Shown: positions 1 through 8,666, counted from the stretch's first letter. The stretch: 13,115 bases of DNA from Candidatus Melainabacteria bacterium (GCA_014380105.1 JACMKL010000147.1:1-13115), one strand, 5' to 3'. Numbers and translations are program-made. The notes: generated by a model not told the origin, from the letters alone.

Positions 1-919
1 AGGAAGCCACTTTCGTGTTTGAAGGTGAGTCGTCGACAGTGGAATTGCCCCTTAGCTGGTTCAGCAAGGAAAGAAGATCAGAGTTGAATCCTTCAATGGT
101 AGTGTAGAGAGACCAGAGTAAGTTAAGACGGCTATTGAGATAGGATTGGCTCCTCGCTTTGCCGTCATCGATACCGTACAGCGTCTTTTTATTTGCCATG
201 TCCGCTTTGTAGCGCTGCTTCCAGGTTGTATTGAGAACCTCTCTGCGGGTGCGGCTTTCGCCTGGTGATGGCGAGTCCAAATAACGCATTACCAGTGGTG
301 GCAGATCGGATCCGTCAACCGGTTTACCTTTGACGTAAGACAACATAAACGCTGGCGGAGTAAGGTGATTAGCTTTAGCAATCTTGCCGTAAAGAATACC
401 CGTTGTAGCCAAAAGGGTACTCACTGAGCCGCTCACGAGAGACTCTGTGGATTCTTGAACAAACTTGTTTTGCAGATCGTCAGCACCGGAGAGAATGCCA
501 AATACGCCAGACTGCGTGAAGTTGACCGCATTGAAGATTTGATTTACGTTGTTTTCTTTGCGCTGCTGTCGCGCGATGGCATCATAGGCATACGCAATCT
601 CGAATTCTATCCGGCTCTCAGCAGACTGCGTTTGCAGATCAGCCTCGAAAATTTTGCGCAATACCAGCGCCCGGTAGTTGTTGAGTTGATGCCGGTCACC
701 GGTCAAACTTGCCCCGCTTCTGCGCAGGGAGATGATTTGTTCTGCTTCCTGACGAATGCCAAGAATATCTGCTGCCTGAGCTGCGTTTGGGGTCAGGGCA
801 CCGCCAGTAGTATCTGCTGATACGGCAAGATACCAGGGCTGAATTAGTAAGCAGGTGAAAATGCAAACGGCACTGCGTGAGAATCGAGAAAAGGACTGAT
901 GGGATACCTTAAGCGCCAA
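1..919 (-). CDS. Predicted exported helical-repeat protein, partial (runs off left edge), paralogue of the gene at 1169-3532
   Basis: Reading the minus strand gives an unbroken frame of about 306 codons from a TTG at 919-917 to the window edge, so the C-terminus is missing. I chose this TTG because a purine-rich GGGAAGAAGAA lies just upstream and because it supplies a signal peptide: basic residues, a hydrophobic stretch (VCIFTCLLIQPWYLAV) and SA before the mature part. The mature part begins AADILGIRQEAEQI, close to AADILGVRNNVDRI in the divergent gene, and the two share further motifs in the same order: NFTQSGVFGI, a small-residue hydrophobic segment (SLVSGSVSTLLATTG), a Pro-rich loop with MRYLDSPSPG, RREVLNTTWK, and a closing amphipathic helix NSRLNLLWSLYTTIEGFNSD. 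The shared order shows homology, not chance composition. I do not recognise the family and assign no function. Further repeat units may lie beyond the edge. Confidence 0.82.
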   Translation of the reverse strand, partial: MALKVSHQSFSRFSRSAVCIFTCLLIQPWYLAVSADTTGGALTPNAAQAADILGIRQEAEQIISLRRSGASLTGDRHQLNNYRALVLRKIFEADLQTQSAESRIEFEIAYAYDAIARQQRKENNVNQIFNAVNFTQSGVFGILSGADDLQNKFVQESTESLVSGSVSTLLATTGILYGKIAKANHLTPPAFMLSYVKGKPVDGSDLPPLVMRYLDSPSPGESRTRREVLNTTWKQRYKADMANKKTLYGIDDGKARSQSYLNSRLNLLWSLYTTIEGFNSDLLSLLNQLRGNSTVDDSPSNTKVAS

Positions 920-1168
920 TTCTTCTTCCCGCCTGCAGAGCTAATTTATAGTTGGTCTACAATTGAATCATCTTGACTGCGCGACTACCGCGGAAGAAGA
1001 GGCTGAGTGTGCCCTTAGTAGGATTTTGGATTTGTTAAATTAATAATATTGGATGTTTATTGAGCCAATAAAGCTGTTCTCTTAAGGGAGCAATTTTGCC
1101 AAGAGCATAGACTTGCATCGTATGTTTCTTTCGCAAGCTTCAAGGACCGCTCCGAGTCAAAGAATTCC
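920..1168. promoter_or_regulatory. Divergent intergenic region, likely promoters for both repeat-protein genes
   Basis: This 249-bp gap separates the starts of two divergent paralogues, so it must hold promoters in both directions or a shared control region. For the minus strand, TATAAA (949-944) lies about 25 bp upstream of the TTG start and could be a -10 element, without a convincing -35. On the plus strand there is an AT-rich stretch (about 1030-1060) and a poor TTGCCA (1096-1101) / TATGTT (1121-1126) pair with 19-bp spacing. No consensus promoter or clear operator stands out, so the exact elements are guesses. Confidence 0.4.
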
Positions 1169-3532
1169 ATGACGCAGGTTGTCAATTCAGCGCGGCTTAT
1201 TGCTCTATTGCTCGGATGCTTATTGATCGGGCAGTCGGTATTGCCGTTTGCAGCGCTTGCCGCAAGCGAAACGCGTGATGTTTTTGGAAAAAATGAAGCG
1301 GCTGACATTCTCGGTGTGCGCAATAACGTGGATCGCATTTTGGCATTGCAAGCTGCCGGCGATGCGACCAGTGAAGAGTTGCTCTGGAACAATGCTTTTG
1401 TTCTTAAGAAACTTCTTCTCGGCTATTTGGAAGTTCGGCAAACATCAGATTTACTCGATGAATCAATCGACGACACTTACGATGCAATTGATAAGCAAGT
1501 GCGAAGTGTCAATCGTCGCGTCGAGTTTGCAAACACAGTCAACTTCACCACCTTCGGCGTGCTCTTCAACATTGCGGCTGCCAATCGGCTACAAAAAAAC
1601 TTCAATAGTTCGAACGTGTTGACATTTGTCAGTGCTGGTTTAACTCTTGGCTTAGGGGTGGCGGCGGTAGGTCTTTCTTACACAGGTGCGTCCATAGATC
1701 GTTGTCATCCAAATCCGCTCGCGAGCGTATTTGGGTTGGATAAAGCATCTGTTCAGTTGCCTGAACTGGTTAGTAAATACATCAATGCTACGCCCAACGG
1801 CAGCACGCAATCGCGAAAAGCCGCAATGCTCGACATGTGGAAGAGCGAATTCGGTCTGAAAGATACAACCGCTTCGCGACAAATCCTGGCGGCTGAGTCG
1901 ACAAAACGTCATCGCGTATCGACTCGCCTGCTTAATCAGCGACTCGCTCTTTTGTTTTCGCTAAATGCACTCGCCGAGCAATTTGATAGCGAATTGCTCG
2001 CACTCCTGCGCACTATTGAAAGCACTTCGCCTCCGACAAATGGTTCGACTCTGGCGGTCACCAGTCAGATAGGAGCGTCAGGTATTGAGGCAGCAAAATT
2101 GCTTCACGTAGAACAGTGTGCAGCAGACATCATAAATATGAAAATGGCAGGTCCTCGTAATGGCGCGGATTTGCGCACACTTGCTCTAGACGTATATATG
2201 CTTGAAAAAATTCTCGGCGCGGCCTTTGAAGTTCGCCAGGTAGTCGACCGTATCGATCGAGAGAAACACTATCAATTCGACGTTTTGCTGCCACAACTTG
2301 TGCGCTTGCGGGATCGGGTCAATTTGTTGAGTAACACTGCCACTTTCACTGAGATAGGTGTATTGAAGACCATCGCTGGAGGAGATTTCGTCCGTAAAAA
2401 TACAGCAGCAGGTGCCCAAAAGATCATGATTATGGACGCTCTTGCTGTCGCGATTTCAACTGCCAACTTGGCATACTTGAAGCTCTACCGCCACAAGCAA
2501 AATTCTCAAATCAACGTGCTTGCAAACATCTTCAATTTCGATGCACCAAGCGATGCTCGTTTTTCTCCCCTTATCACTTCGTATTTGGAAAGTGTCCCTC
2601 CAGGCTCATCGAACGGCAAAACTAGAAAACAACAATTGCTGGATCACTGGAAGCAAATAGGTAGGTTGTCGAACAAGAAGGGAAGCGCGGAGGCACTTGC
2701 TTCATTGCCTTCGATGCAGAGCAAGCGAGTTGAGACAATTGAGCTGGTCAATAAGCGTATTGAAATGCTGTTTGATGTGAGCGGCACTGTTGAAACGCTA
2801 GATACAGAGCTTTTGAACCTGCTTACTGCTGTAATTCTGCCAAAGCCTGAAAATCCCGCCGACAATGAAACTGATAAACAGTTGGCATTGACAAAACGAG
2901 TTATGCAACACGCGCTGGAGGTCCGCAGTGCCTCTGACGAAATTGACAATCAACTTTCGCAAGAGTACACAGCCAAAGGAGCAATCCTTGCTTCACGCGA
3001 TCGTGGCGTTCAGTACAACAACATTCTCAACTTCACTCAATCGGGCATACTTGGGATTGTCTCCCAGGGCTTAGTCTTGAACCAGAAGAATGTTCAAGCC
3101 GACACACTAGATCTCGTTTCAGGCTCGGCATTATTGCTTTTATCTTCTGCATCGCTCATACAGGCGCGGATCGGACAAAGGCCCTCTAAGCCTGAATTAA
3201 ATGTGCTCGCCCATGTCCTTCTTCCCAATGCTTCTACCAAAGAGTCGATCCCCCCATCTGTCGAGCAATACTTGAATACATCTGCTACCGAAAAGGGTTT
3301 GACTAGACGAGAATCGTTGATTGAACGCTGGAGAAAATCAGGTGTAATAACTGCAAACTTGAAAAGTGAGCGCAATTTGAGCAAACTGTCCGCGAGCGCA
3401 AACACGAGCAGAAAGGAACGTGTTCAGCTTATAACTGATCGAATTGTGATGTTGCACGATGTGAAAACCACAATCGAATCGATGGACAAACAGTTGGTAA
3501 GCGCTTTGAAAGAGGAAAGACAAGGATTATGA
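1169..3532 (+). CDS. Predicted exported protein with three divergent ~220-250-residue helical repeats, unknown family
   Basis: The 787-residue product starts with a signal peptide (ARLIALLLGCLLIGQSVLPF, then ALAAS), so cleavage near residue 31 and export are likely. The rest is three copies of one unit, at roughly 45-285, 310-555 and 570-787. Each copy has, in order: an EVRQ/EVRS-x-D-x-ID helix (88, 354, 584); an N-F/T-F-T motif with G-I/V-L (about 125, 391, 621); a hydrophobic stretch (152-174, 418-440, 646-668); an N-x-LA motif (182, 449, 678); a Y-hydrophobic loop before a basic helix with LL-x-x-W or LIERW (221-224, 490-494, 717-721); and a final R-x-x-LL/MLF/MLH helix. The third copy lacks most of the leading helix. 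The ATG at 1169 is the first in frame and gives the signal peptide, although its ribosome binding site is weak. The stop overlaps the next start (ATGA), which implies co-translation with the ABM membrane protein. No enzyme motif is visible, and I do not recognise the family. Confidence 0.88.
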   Translation: MTQVVNSARLIALLLGCLLIGQSVLPFAALAASETRDVFGKNEAADILGVRNNVDRILALQAAGDATSEELLWNNAFVLKKLLLGYLEVRQTSDLLDESIDDTYDAIDKQVRSVNRRVEFANTVNFTTFGVLFNIAAANRLQKNFNSSNVLTFVSAGLTLGLGVAAVGLSYTGASIDRCHPNPLASVFGLDKASVQLPELVSKYINATPNGSTQSRKAAMLDMWKSEFGLKDTTASRQILAAESTKRHRVSTRLLNQRLALLFSLNALAEQFDSELLALLRTIESTSPPTNGSTLAVTSQIGASGIEAAKLLHVEQCAADIINMKMAGPRNGADLRTLALDVYMLEKILGAAFEVRQVVDRIDREKHYQFDVLLPQLVRLRDRVNLLSNTATFTEIGVLKTIAGGDFVRKNTAAGAQKIMIMDALAVAISTANLAYLKLYRHKQNSQINVLANIFNFDAPSDARFSPLITSYLESVPPGSSNGKTRKQQLLDHWKQIGRLSNKKGSAEALASLPSMQSKRVETIELVNKRIEMLFDVSGTVETLDTELLNLLTAVILPKPENPADNETDKQLALTKRVMQHALEVRSASDEIDNQLSQEYTAKGAILASRDRGVQYNNILNFTQSGILGIVSQGLVLNQKNVQADTLDLVSGSALLLLSSASLIQARIGQRPSKPELNVLAHVLLPNASTKESIPPSVEQYLNTSATEKGLTRRESLIERWRKSGVITANLKSERNLSKLSASANTSRKERVQLITDRIVMLHDVKTTIESMDKQLVSALKEERQGL

Positions 3533-4491
3533 CTCAATCTTCCGCACAACTAGCGCAATCAGCGGACAATACTGTTCATCTGACGAAATTGTCGGTGAAA
3601 GGTGAAGGAGGTGAGCATGTTGATTGGCTCACCCGTCTAATGATGGTGGGCGTGGGCAGCGGTTCTGTCTTGTCCGCAGAAATTATTCCGTCGAGCACGC
3701 CCGATCAGAACGAATGGACATTGGTGCAGCGATTTCATGAACATCATTTACTTGCAGAATGGCAAGCGAGTTCGGACCGTTTAAAATTATTGGAAGAATT
3801 AAAACCAAATATCGAAGCGAACGAAGTTGCCCTGACGGAGGCTGTAAGTTCTACCTGTGGCACCGTCGGTAGTGTCGCAGTAGCCATCGTCACTCATGTA
3901 AAATCTGGACAAGAATTATCTTATCGCGAGTTTGAGAAACAGTTTCAAGCGGCTCAGGCGAAGCGGCGAGGCTATCGCGGCGTTTATTTGCAACCACCAA
4001 CGAATAAAACTCCCGGCGTCTGGACTACATTGATTCGATTCGACTCACCAGAGGCATTGGATGAATGGTTCGTTTCTGAAGAGCGAAGGAAACTTTTGGA
4101 ACAAGCTGAATCAACAGTGAGTTCTACCGATTACCAGGCGATAACGGGCTCGTTTCCGGGTTGGTTTTCCTCTCAGCAGAAGGGGCAAAAGGGACCACCA
4201 AATTGGAAGACAGCGATGTTGATTCTTTTAGGATTGTATCCAATCGTCATGCTCGAGATTCGATTTCTGAACCCGCAATTGCATGCTTTGAATCCTGCAG
4301 TTGCTAATTTCATCGGCAATGCTATTAGCGTCGCCCTGACGACATGGGGAACCATGCCGCTTCTGATCAAAGCTTTTACTCCCTGGCTGTTTCCTACAAA
4401 GGAGACACCAACATGGGTGAGTCCGGTAAGTTTTGCGCTGCTCGTTGTATTCTTTGGGTTAGAGATAGCGCTTCTATGGAGATTGCTTTAA
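3529..4491 (+). CDS. Membrane protein with tandem antibiotic-biosynthesis-monooxygenase-like domains (COG3224-like)
   Basis: The 320-residue product has two ferredoxin-like ABM-type domains followed by a membrane anchor. The first (about 15-105) contains EWTLVQRFHEHHLLAEWQAS. The second (about 115-205) contains VTHVKSGQELSYREFEKQF, then WTTLIRFDSPEALDEW and SEERRKLL, a signature I associate with COG3224-type proteins. The tail has three hydrophobic segments (about 228-247, 258-282, 298-319), and the YPIVML and MPLL motifs in it also recur in that family. The ABM fold includes small cofactor-free oxygenases and many members without a known substrate, so catalysis is not established here. No signal peptide is seen, so the domains probably face the cytoplasm. 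The start overlaps the upstream stop (ATGA) with GAGG at 3512-3515, and the stop overlaps the next start (TAATG). The gene is therefore the middle of a coupled operon with a molybdenum hydroxylase, and a redox or membrane-adaptor role is an inference. Confidence 0.85.
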   Translation: MTQSSAQLAQSADNTVHLTKLSVKGEGGEHVDWLTRLMMVGVGSGSVLSAEIIPSSTPDQNEWTLVQRFHEHHLLAEWQASSDRLKLLEELKPNIEANEVALTEAVSSTCGTVGSVAVAIVTHVKSGQELSYREFEKQFQAAQAKRRGYRGVYLQPPTNKTPGVWTTLIRFDSPEALDEWFVSEERRKLLEQAESTVSSTDYQAITGSFPGWFSSQQKGQKGPPNWKTAMLILLGLYPIVMLEIRFLNPQLHALNPAVANFIGNAISVALTTWGTMPLLIKAFTPWLFPTKETPTWVSPVSFALLVVFFGLEIALLWRLL

Positions 4492-7400
4492 TGTCCGAAC
4501 CGACAACCAATGCCGAAGAGCTTCGCCGTAAAGAAGAAGTCGCCTATTCAGACCAGCTCATATTTTGGTTGAATGGCTCTCGCGTTCAAATCAACAATCC
4601 GGATCCGTCGGAGATGCTGACAGAGTATTTGCGCAAAGCCGGATACACAGGAACAAAGGTTGTTTGCGAGCAAGGTGGATGTGGTGCTTGCACCGTTATG
4701 GTTTCGCACAAAGACCCTGTCGATGGTTCGCCAGTGCACCGTGCAATCAACGCTTGTCTGAAACCTGTGTGCGCAGTCGACGGGATGGTCGTCACAACAA
4801 CTGAAGGCATTGGGAACGTGCATGACGGACTGGACCCAACGCAGTATTGTATTGCAAAATTCAACGGCAGCCAGTGCGGATTTTGTACACCCGGATTCGT
4901 GATGAACACGCATGCACTTTTGCAGCAGAATCCGGAAGCAACTCAGCAGGACATCGAGGATAGTTTTGGCGGCAATCTTTGTCGCTGTACCGGATATCGC
5001 CCAATTCTGCATGCTATGCGCACTTTGGCGTGCGACTATGAAGCCTCTTGCGATCAAACACAAAGCTGCCTCATAGATCCTTCATTCAAAGTTCAATGCA
5101 AAACTGGGCTCACTGAAGTCAACCTCGACGAACTGCCGTCGCACGAATTGCCAGCGCGGGAGCTGCATTTCAAAGGGCAGCGCACCGAATGGTTCCGTCC
5201 GTCAAATCTGGAACAAGTACAAAGCCTGAAGAAAAAATTCAGCAAAGAGTATGGCAAAGCGAACGTCAAACTGGTTGTGGGCAACACCGCCTCAGGCATC
5301 TATCAAAATGAAAAGCCACGCGTCTTTATCGATCTGACAGCATTGCGCGACCTGGCAGAGATTCGCGAGACGAATGATGGACTTCTGGTGGGTGCAGCTG
5401 TGCCTATTCAACAACTGCTAGATTTTGTAGGGCGAGTTATCGCAAAGCGCGGTCCCGACGAAACTAAAGGTCTCGCCGAATTGAAACGGCACGGTGCATT
5501 CGTTGCTGGATATCAGGTCAGAAGTGCAGGCAGCGTTGCGGGAAATATTTTCATGACTCGCGACCACGCCGAGCATGGAGGACCATTTCCGTCCGATATC
5601 TTCACCGTATTTGGTGCGCTTGGCACTACGTTGACCATTGCCTCGGCGGAGTTTGATGGTGGCAAGAAATCATGGCTTTTGACTAGTATGCCTGCCGTTT
5701 CTACTCTGCCCGAAGACGCGGTGATTCTATCCTTCCACATTCCTTTCATGCGTCAGCGCGAATATGTTCAAACCTACAGAATAGCCCGTCGCGTACAGAT
5801 GGCGCACCCGGTTGTAAATGCAGGCTTGCGCGTTTGCCTGGATGACAATGGCTGCGTATTGCCTGGCGAAGCTTGCATCGTATTTGGTGGCTTGGCTTCA
5901 ATCAATTGCCGCATGCCGAAGACGGAGAAGTTTCTCGAAGGCAAAGCTTGGAGCAACGACACACTCAAGGCTGCGCTTGACACGCTTTCTGCGGAAGTTG
6001 CCGAAATAACCATACCAATGGAAGAAGAAGGATTCACCAACCAGTACCGAATGCAATTGGCGCTAAACTTCTTCTACAAATTCTACCTGCACGTGGCTAT
6101 GCAGGTGAATCCGTCGATGGTGGCACCCGAAAACCAATCGGGCGCAAATCATGACGAGCGACCGCTCTCCCAAGGCACGCAGGAATATCAGGAATATCCA
6201 GAACTTTTCCCACTGACGCAGCCAATCATCAAACGGGCCGCATTTGTTCAAGCGTCAGGAGAAATCAAATACACGCTCGACATGACGCTGCCCATTGGTG
6301 GCTTGCACGGTGCCATGGTAAAAAGTAGCCGTCCACATGCCAAATTTTCATTCACTAAAAATGTCAGTGGGCTTAGTGCGCTGAAAGAACTTCTGGCTAA
6401 GCAGTTTCCTGACTTCAGGGACCTGATTACCTGCGAGGACGTTCCTGAAGGTGGGCAGCGTTATGTTGGACTCAATGAAGATGATCCTATTTTTTCCGAC
6501 AAGATTGTTACCTCTGTAGGTGCGCCCATCGGCATGGTGTTGGCTGACAACATTGAGACCGCGCGCGAAGCCAGTCAGTTTATCGAGAAAGAGTGCATAC
6601 AATATGAGGACCTTCCCGCTGTTATTACGCTGGAGGAAGCTATCAAACAGAATACGGTAATGCCAATCGTGCGTTACGCCGAGGATGAAGATGCGGACAT
6701 TCAGCAGCGCATTCCTACCATCACGCGCGAAGGCAGCAATATGGATTGGCTCGAAAATCCGAAGACGCCGTTACCTGGTACAGAAGTGGTATCTGGCACT
6801 TTCCGCACTTCATCTCAGGCCCACTTCTATCTGGAAGGCATGTGCGCTCTGGCGGTGCCCGGACCTTATGATCAAATGAAAGTTCATTGCTCGACACAAA
6901 ATCCCAATGGTACGCAAGCTTCAATTGCGCGGGCGCTTGGCGTGAAGAATAACCAGATCTCCATTGTCATTGAGCAAGTTGGTGGCGGATTTGGTGGCAA
7001 GCAACATCGTGCGAGTATCGTTGGCGCTCAGGCGGCGGTAGCCGCGCGCAAAGCCAAAAAAGGCGTGCGCTTGATGTATGACCGCTCTACCGATATGCAA
7101 GCTGTAGGTAAACGACACCCTTATGCGGGCGAGTACCATGTTGCCTATACGCGAGACGGTATCATCAAGGCGATGCGGATCGATTTGAATTCTGATGCCG
7201 GAGATACATACGACTGCACCTTTGCAGTAATGGATTCGAGCTTGCTCAATGCCGACCAGGCATACATGATTGAAACGTTGCAAGCAAATGGAACCGCTTA
7301 TAAAACGAATAAGGCAAGCAATACGGCATTCCGATCATTTGGTGTGGTGCAAGCTTGGGCGATTACCGAAAATGCAATTGAGCATGTAGCCTGGAAATTG

Positions 7401-8666
7401 TCGAAGGATCTCGGGCGGAAGGTAACGGCGGAAGAAATTCGCTACAAGAATATGTATCGCAACGGAACAAAAGATTCTTTTGACGTAACACACTTCGGCC
7501 AAGAACTTGATTTCTGCAATATTCGCGACATCTGGGATGAACTTTATAAAACATCCGAGTTCGAAAAACGTCAGAAGGAAGTTGATGAATTCAACAACAA
7601 CAACCGCTGGCGGAAGCGAGCAATTGTTATGGTGCCACAAAAGCATGGAATCGGATTTACTGAGCCGCGTGGCTCGTTGAATTCATCAAGCGCGATGGTG
7701 ACAGTCAACATGGCAGATGCGTCTGTGCTGGTCTATCACGGCGGTGTCGAGATGGGGCAAGGCGTGAATACGAAGATTGCCCAGCTTGCGGCGAACACAC
7801 TCGGTATACCACTGTCGATGGTGCGCGTTGGTGGCAATAATACTGATACCATTCCAAACGCACCAGCGACAGCAGCATCGACCGGGTTTGATTTGAACGG
7901 CGGCGCAGTCGAGCAAGCCTGCCGCGTGCTGCGCCAGCGGTTGGAAGGCCTGTGCCGCGATCTGGAACAGTTTACGCCGCACAGCCGCATTGAGGACTGG
8001 CGTGAAAATTGGTCAGAGAAGTGGCCTGAAATAGTCTTTAAAGCCTGGTTTGAGCGCGTCAACTTGAGTGTCGCCGAATTATACAAGACCCCACACTATA
8101 AGGGACCGACCGAGCGAAACCCGCGTGGCAAGCCGTTTCTTTACTTCGCTTATGGCGCTGCCGTTACGGAAGTTGAAATCGATGTGCTCACCGGTGAGTT
8201 CAAGATACTGCGAGCTGATGTCGTTTGCGATGTGAATAAATCTCCAAACCCGGCAATCGATATCGGGCAACTCGAAGGCGGATTCGTTCAAGGCATCGGC
8301 TTTGCCACCACGGAGGAGTTGATTTATGACCATGACGGTAAGTTGATTACAGACAACATCTGGAGCTACAAACCGCCGTGCAGTAAAACTATTCCTATTG
8401 ATTTCAGAGTGCGTTTGCATCCAGTGGATGAGGCGCGCAATCAGCGCGAAGCGCTCGCCGAGAAACACGCTGTGAAGATGTCTAAGTCATTCACAGAGTC
8501 GTCTTATACTCTGGGCGCTTCAACGTACATGGCCATCAAGCAGGCAATCAAAGGAGCGCGAGAGCAGCTTACTGGAGAGGATGAGTGGCTCGACATGGAT
8601 ATGCCGATGACTTGCCAGCGTATTCAGGATCTGTGCGCGGTTTCTAAGGATCACCTGACTCTCTAG
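4491..8666 (+). CDS. Single-chain molybdopterin hydroxylase, xanthine dehydrogenase/aldehyde oxidase family (2Fe-2S, FAD, Mo domains)
   Basis: The frame is open from 4344, but I place the start at ATG 4491: GGAG (4478-4481) lies 9 bp upstream, it overlaps the previous stop as TAATG, and similarity begins soon after. That gives 1391 residues in the same domain order as animal xanthine dehydrogenase (about 1330). The plant-type 2Fe-2S cluster uses Cys59, 64, 67 and 89; the second uses Cys129, 132, 164 and 166. The FAD domain (about 233-540) carries LVVGNT (261-266). The Mo domain (about 575-1391) has STQN, GGGFGGK, FRSFG and GVEMGQG. Mapped on bovine enzyme numbering from memory, Gln767 (Q803), Phe914 (F950), Phe1009 (F1056) and catalytic Glu1261 (E1336) are kept. 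Glu802 becomes Gln838 and Arg880 becomes Ser916. It should hydroxylate an aldehyde or N-heterocycle with a Mo-pterin cofactor; xanthine is doubtful. No XdhC-type maturation gene is in the window. Family call very sure, substrate unknown. Confidence 0.95.
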   Translation: MSEPTTNAEELRRKEEVAYSDQLIFWLNGSRVQINNPDPSEMLTEYLRKAGYTGTKVVCEQGGCGACTVMVSHKDPVDGSPVHRAINACLKPVCAVDGMVVTTTEGIGNVHDGLDPTQYCIAKFNGSQCGFCTPGFVMNTHALLQQNPEATQQDIEDSFGGNLCRCTGYRPILHAMRTLACDYEASCDQTQSCLIDPSFKVQCKTGLTEVNLDELPSHELPARELHFKGQRTEWFRPSNLEQVQSLKKKFSKEYGKANVKLVVGNTASGIYQNEKPRVFIDLTALRDLAEIRETNDGLLVGAAVPIQQLLDFVGRVIAKRGPDETKGLAELKRHGAFVAGYQVRSAGSVAGNIFMTRDHAEHGGPFPSDIFTVFGALGTTLTIASAEFDGGKKSWLLTSMPAVSTLPEDAVILSFHIPFMRQREYVQTYRIARRVQMAHPVVNAGLRVCLDDNGCVLPGEACIVFGGLASINCRMPKTEKFLEGKAWSNDTLKAALDTLSAEVAEITIPMEEEGFTNQYRMQLALNFFYKFYLHVAMQVNPSMVAPENQSGANHDERPLSQGTQEYQEYPELFPLTQPIIKRAAFVQASGEIKYTLDMTLPIGGLHGAMVKSSRPHAKFSFTKNVSGLSALKELLAKQFPDFRDLITCEDVPEGGQRYVGLNEDDPIFSDKIVTSVGAPIGMVLADNIETAREASQFIEKECIQYEDLPAVITLEEAIKQNTVMPIVRYAEDEDADIQQRIPTITREGSNMDWLENPKTPLPGTEVVSGTFRTSSQAHFYLEGMCALAVPGPYDQMKVHCSTQNPNGTQASIARALGVKNNQISIVIEQVGGGFGGKQHRASIVGAQAAVAARKAKKGVRLMYDRSTDMQAVGKRHPYAGEYHVAYTRDGIIKAMRIDLNSDAGDTYDCTFAVMDSSLLNADQAYMIETLQANGTAYKTNKASNTAFRSFGVVQAWAITENAIEHVAWKLSKDLGRKVTAEEIRYKNMYRNGTKDSFDVTHFGQELDFCNIRDIWDELYKTSEFEKRQKEVDEFNNNNRWRKRAIVMVPQKHGIGFTEPRGSLNSSSAMVTVNMADASVLVYHGGVEMGQGVNTKIAQLAANTLGIPLSMVRVGGNNTDTIPNAPATAASTGFDLNGGAVEQACRVLRQRLEGLCRDLEQFTPHSRIEDWRENWSEKWPEIVFKAWFERVNLSVAELYKTPHYKGPTERNPRGKPFLYFAYGAAVTEVEIDVLTGEFKILRADVVCDVNKSPNPAIDIGQLEGGFVQGIGFATTEELIYDHDGKLITDNIWSYKPPCSKTIPIDFRVRLHPVDEARNQREALAEKHAVKMSKSFTESSYTLGASTYMAIKQAIKGAREQLTGEDEWLDMDMPMTCQRIQDLCAVSKDHLTL

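Noticed and set aside
455..820. 121-codon plus-strand frame
   Set aside because: It is the antisense of the partial repeat-protein gene on the minus strand, whose product shows clear homology to the 1169-3532 protein. The plus frame has no such support and no ribosome binding site.
4344..4490. Upstream start for the Mo-hydroxylase at ATG 4344
   Set aside because: The extra 49 codons overlap the end of the ABM protein in another frame and match nothing. ATG 4491 has GGAG at 9 bp and a TAATG overlap.
6921..8468. Several minus-strand frames of 98-129 codons inside the Mo-hydroxylase gene
   Set aside because: They lie opposite a highly conserved enzyme sequence and arise from its codon usage.
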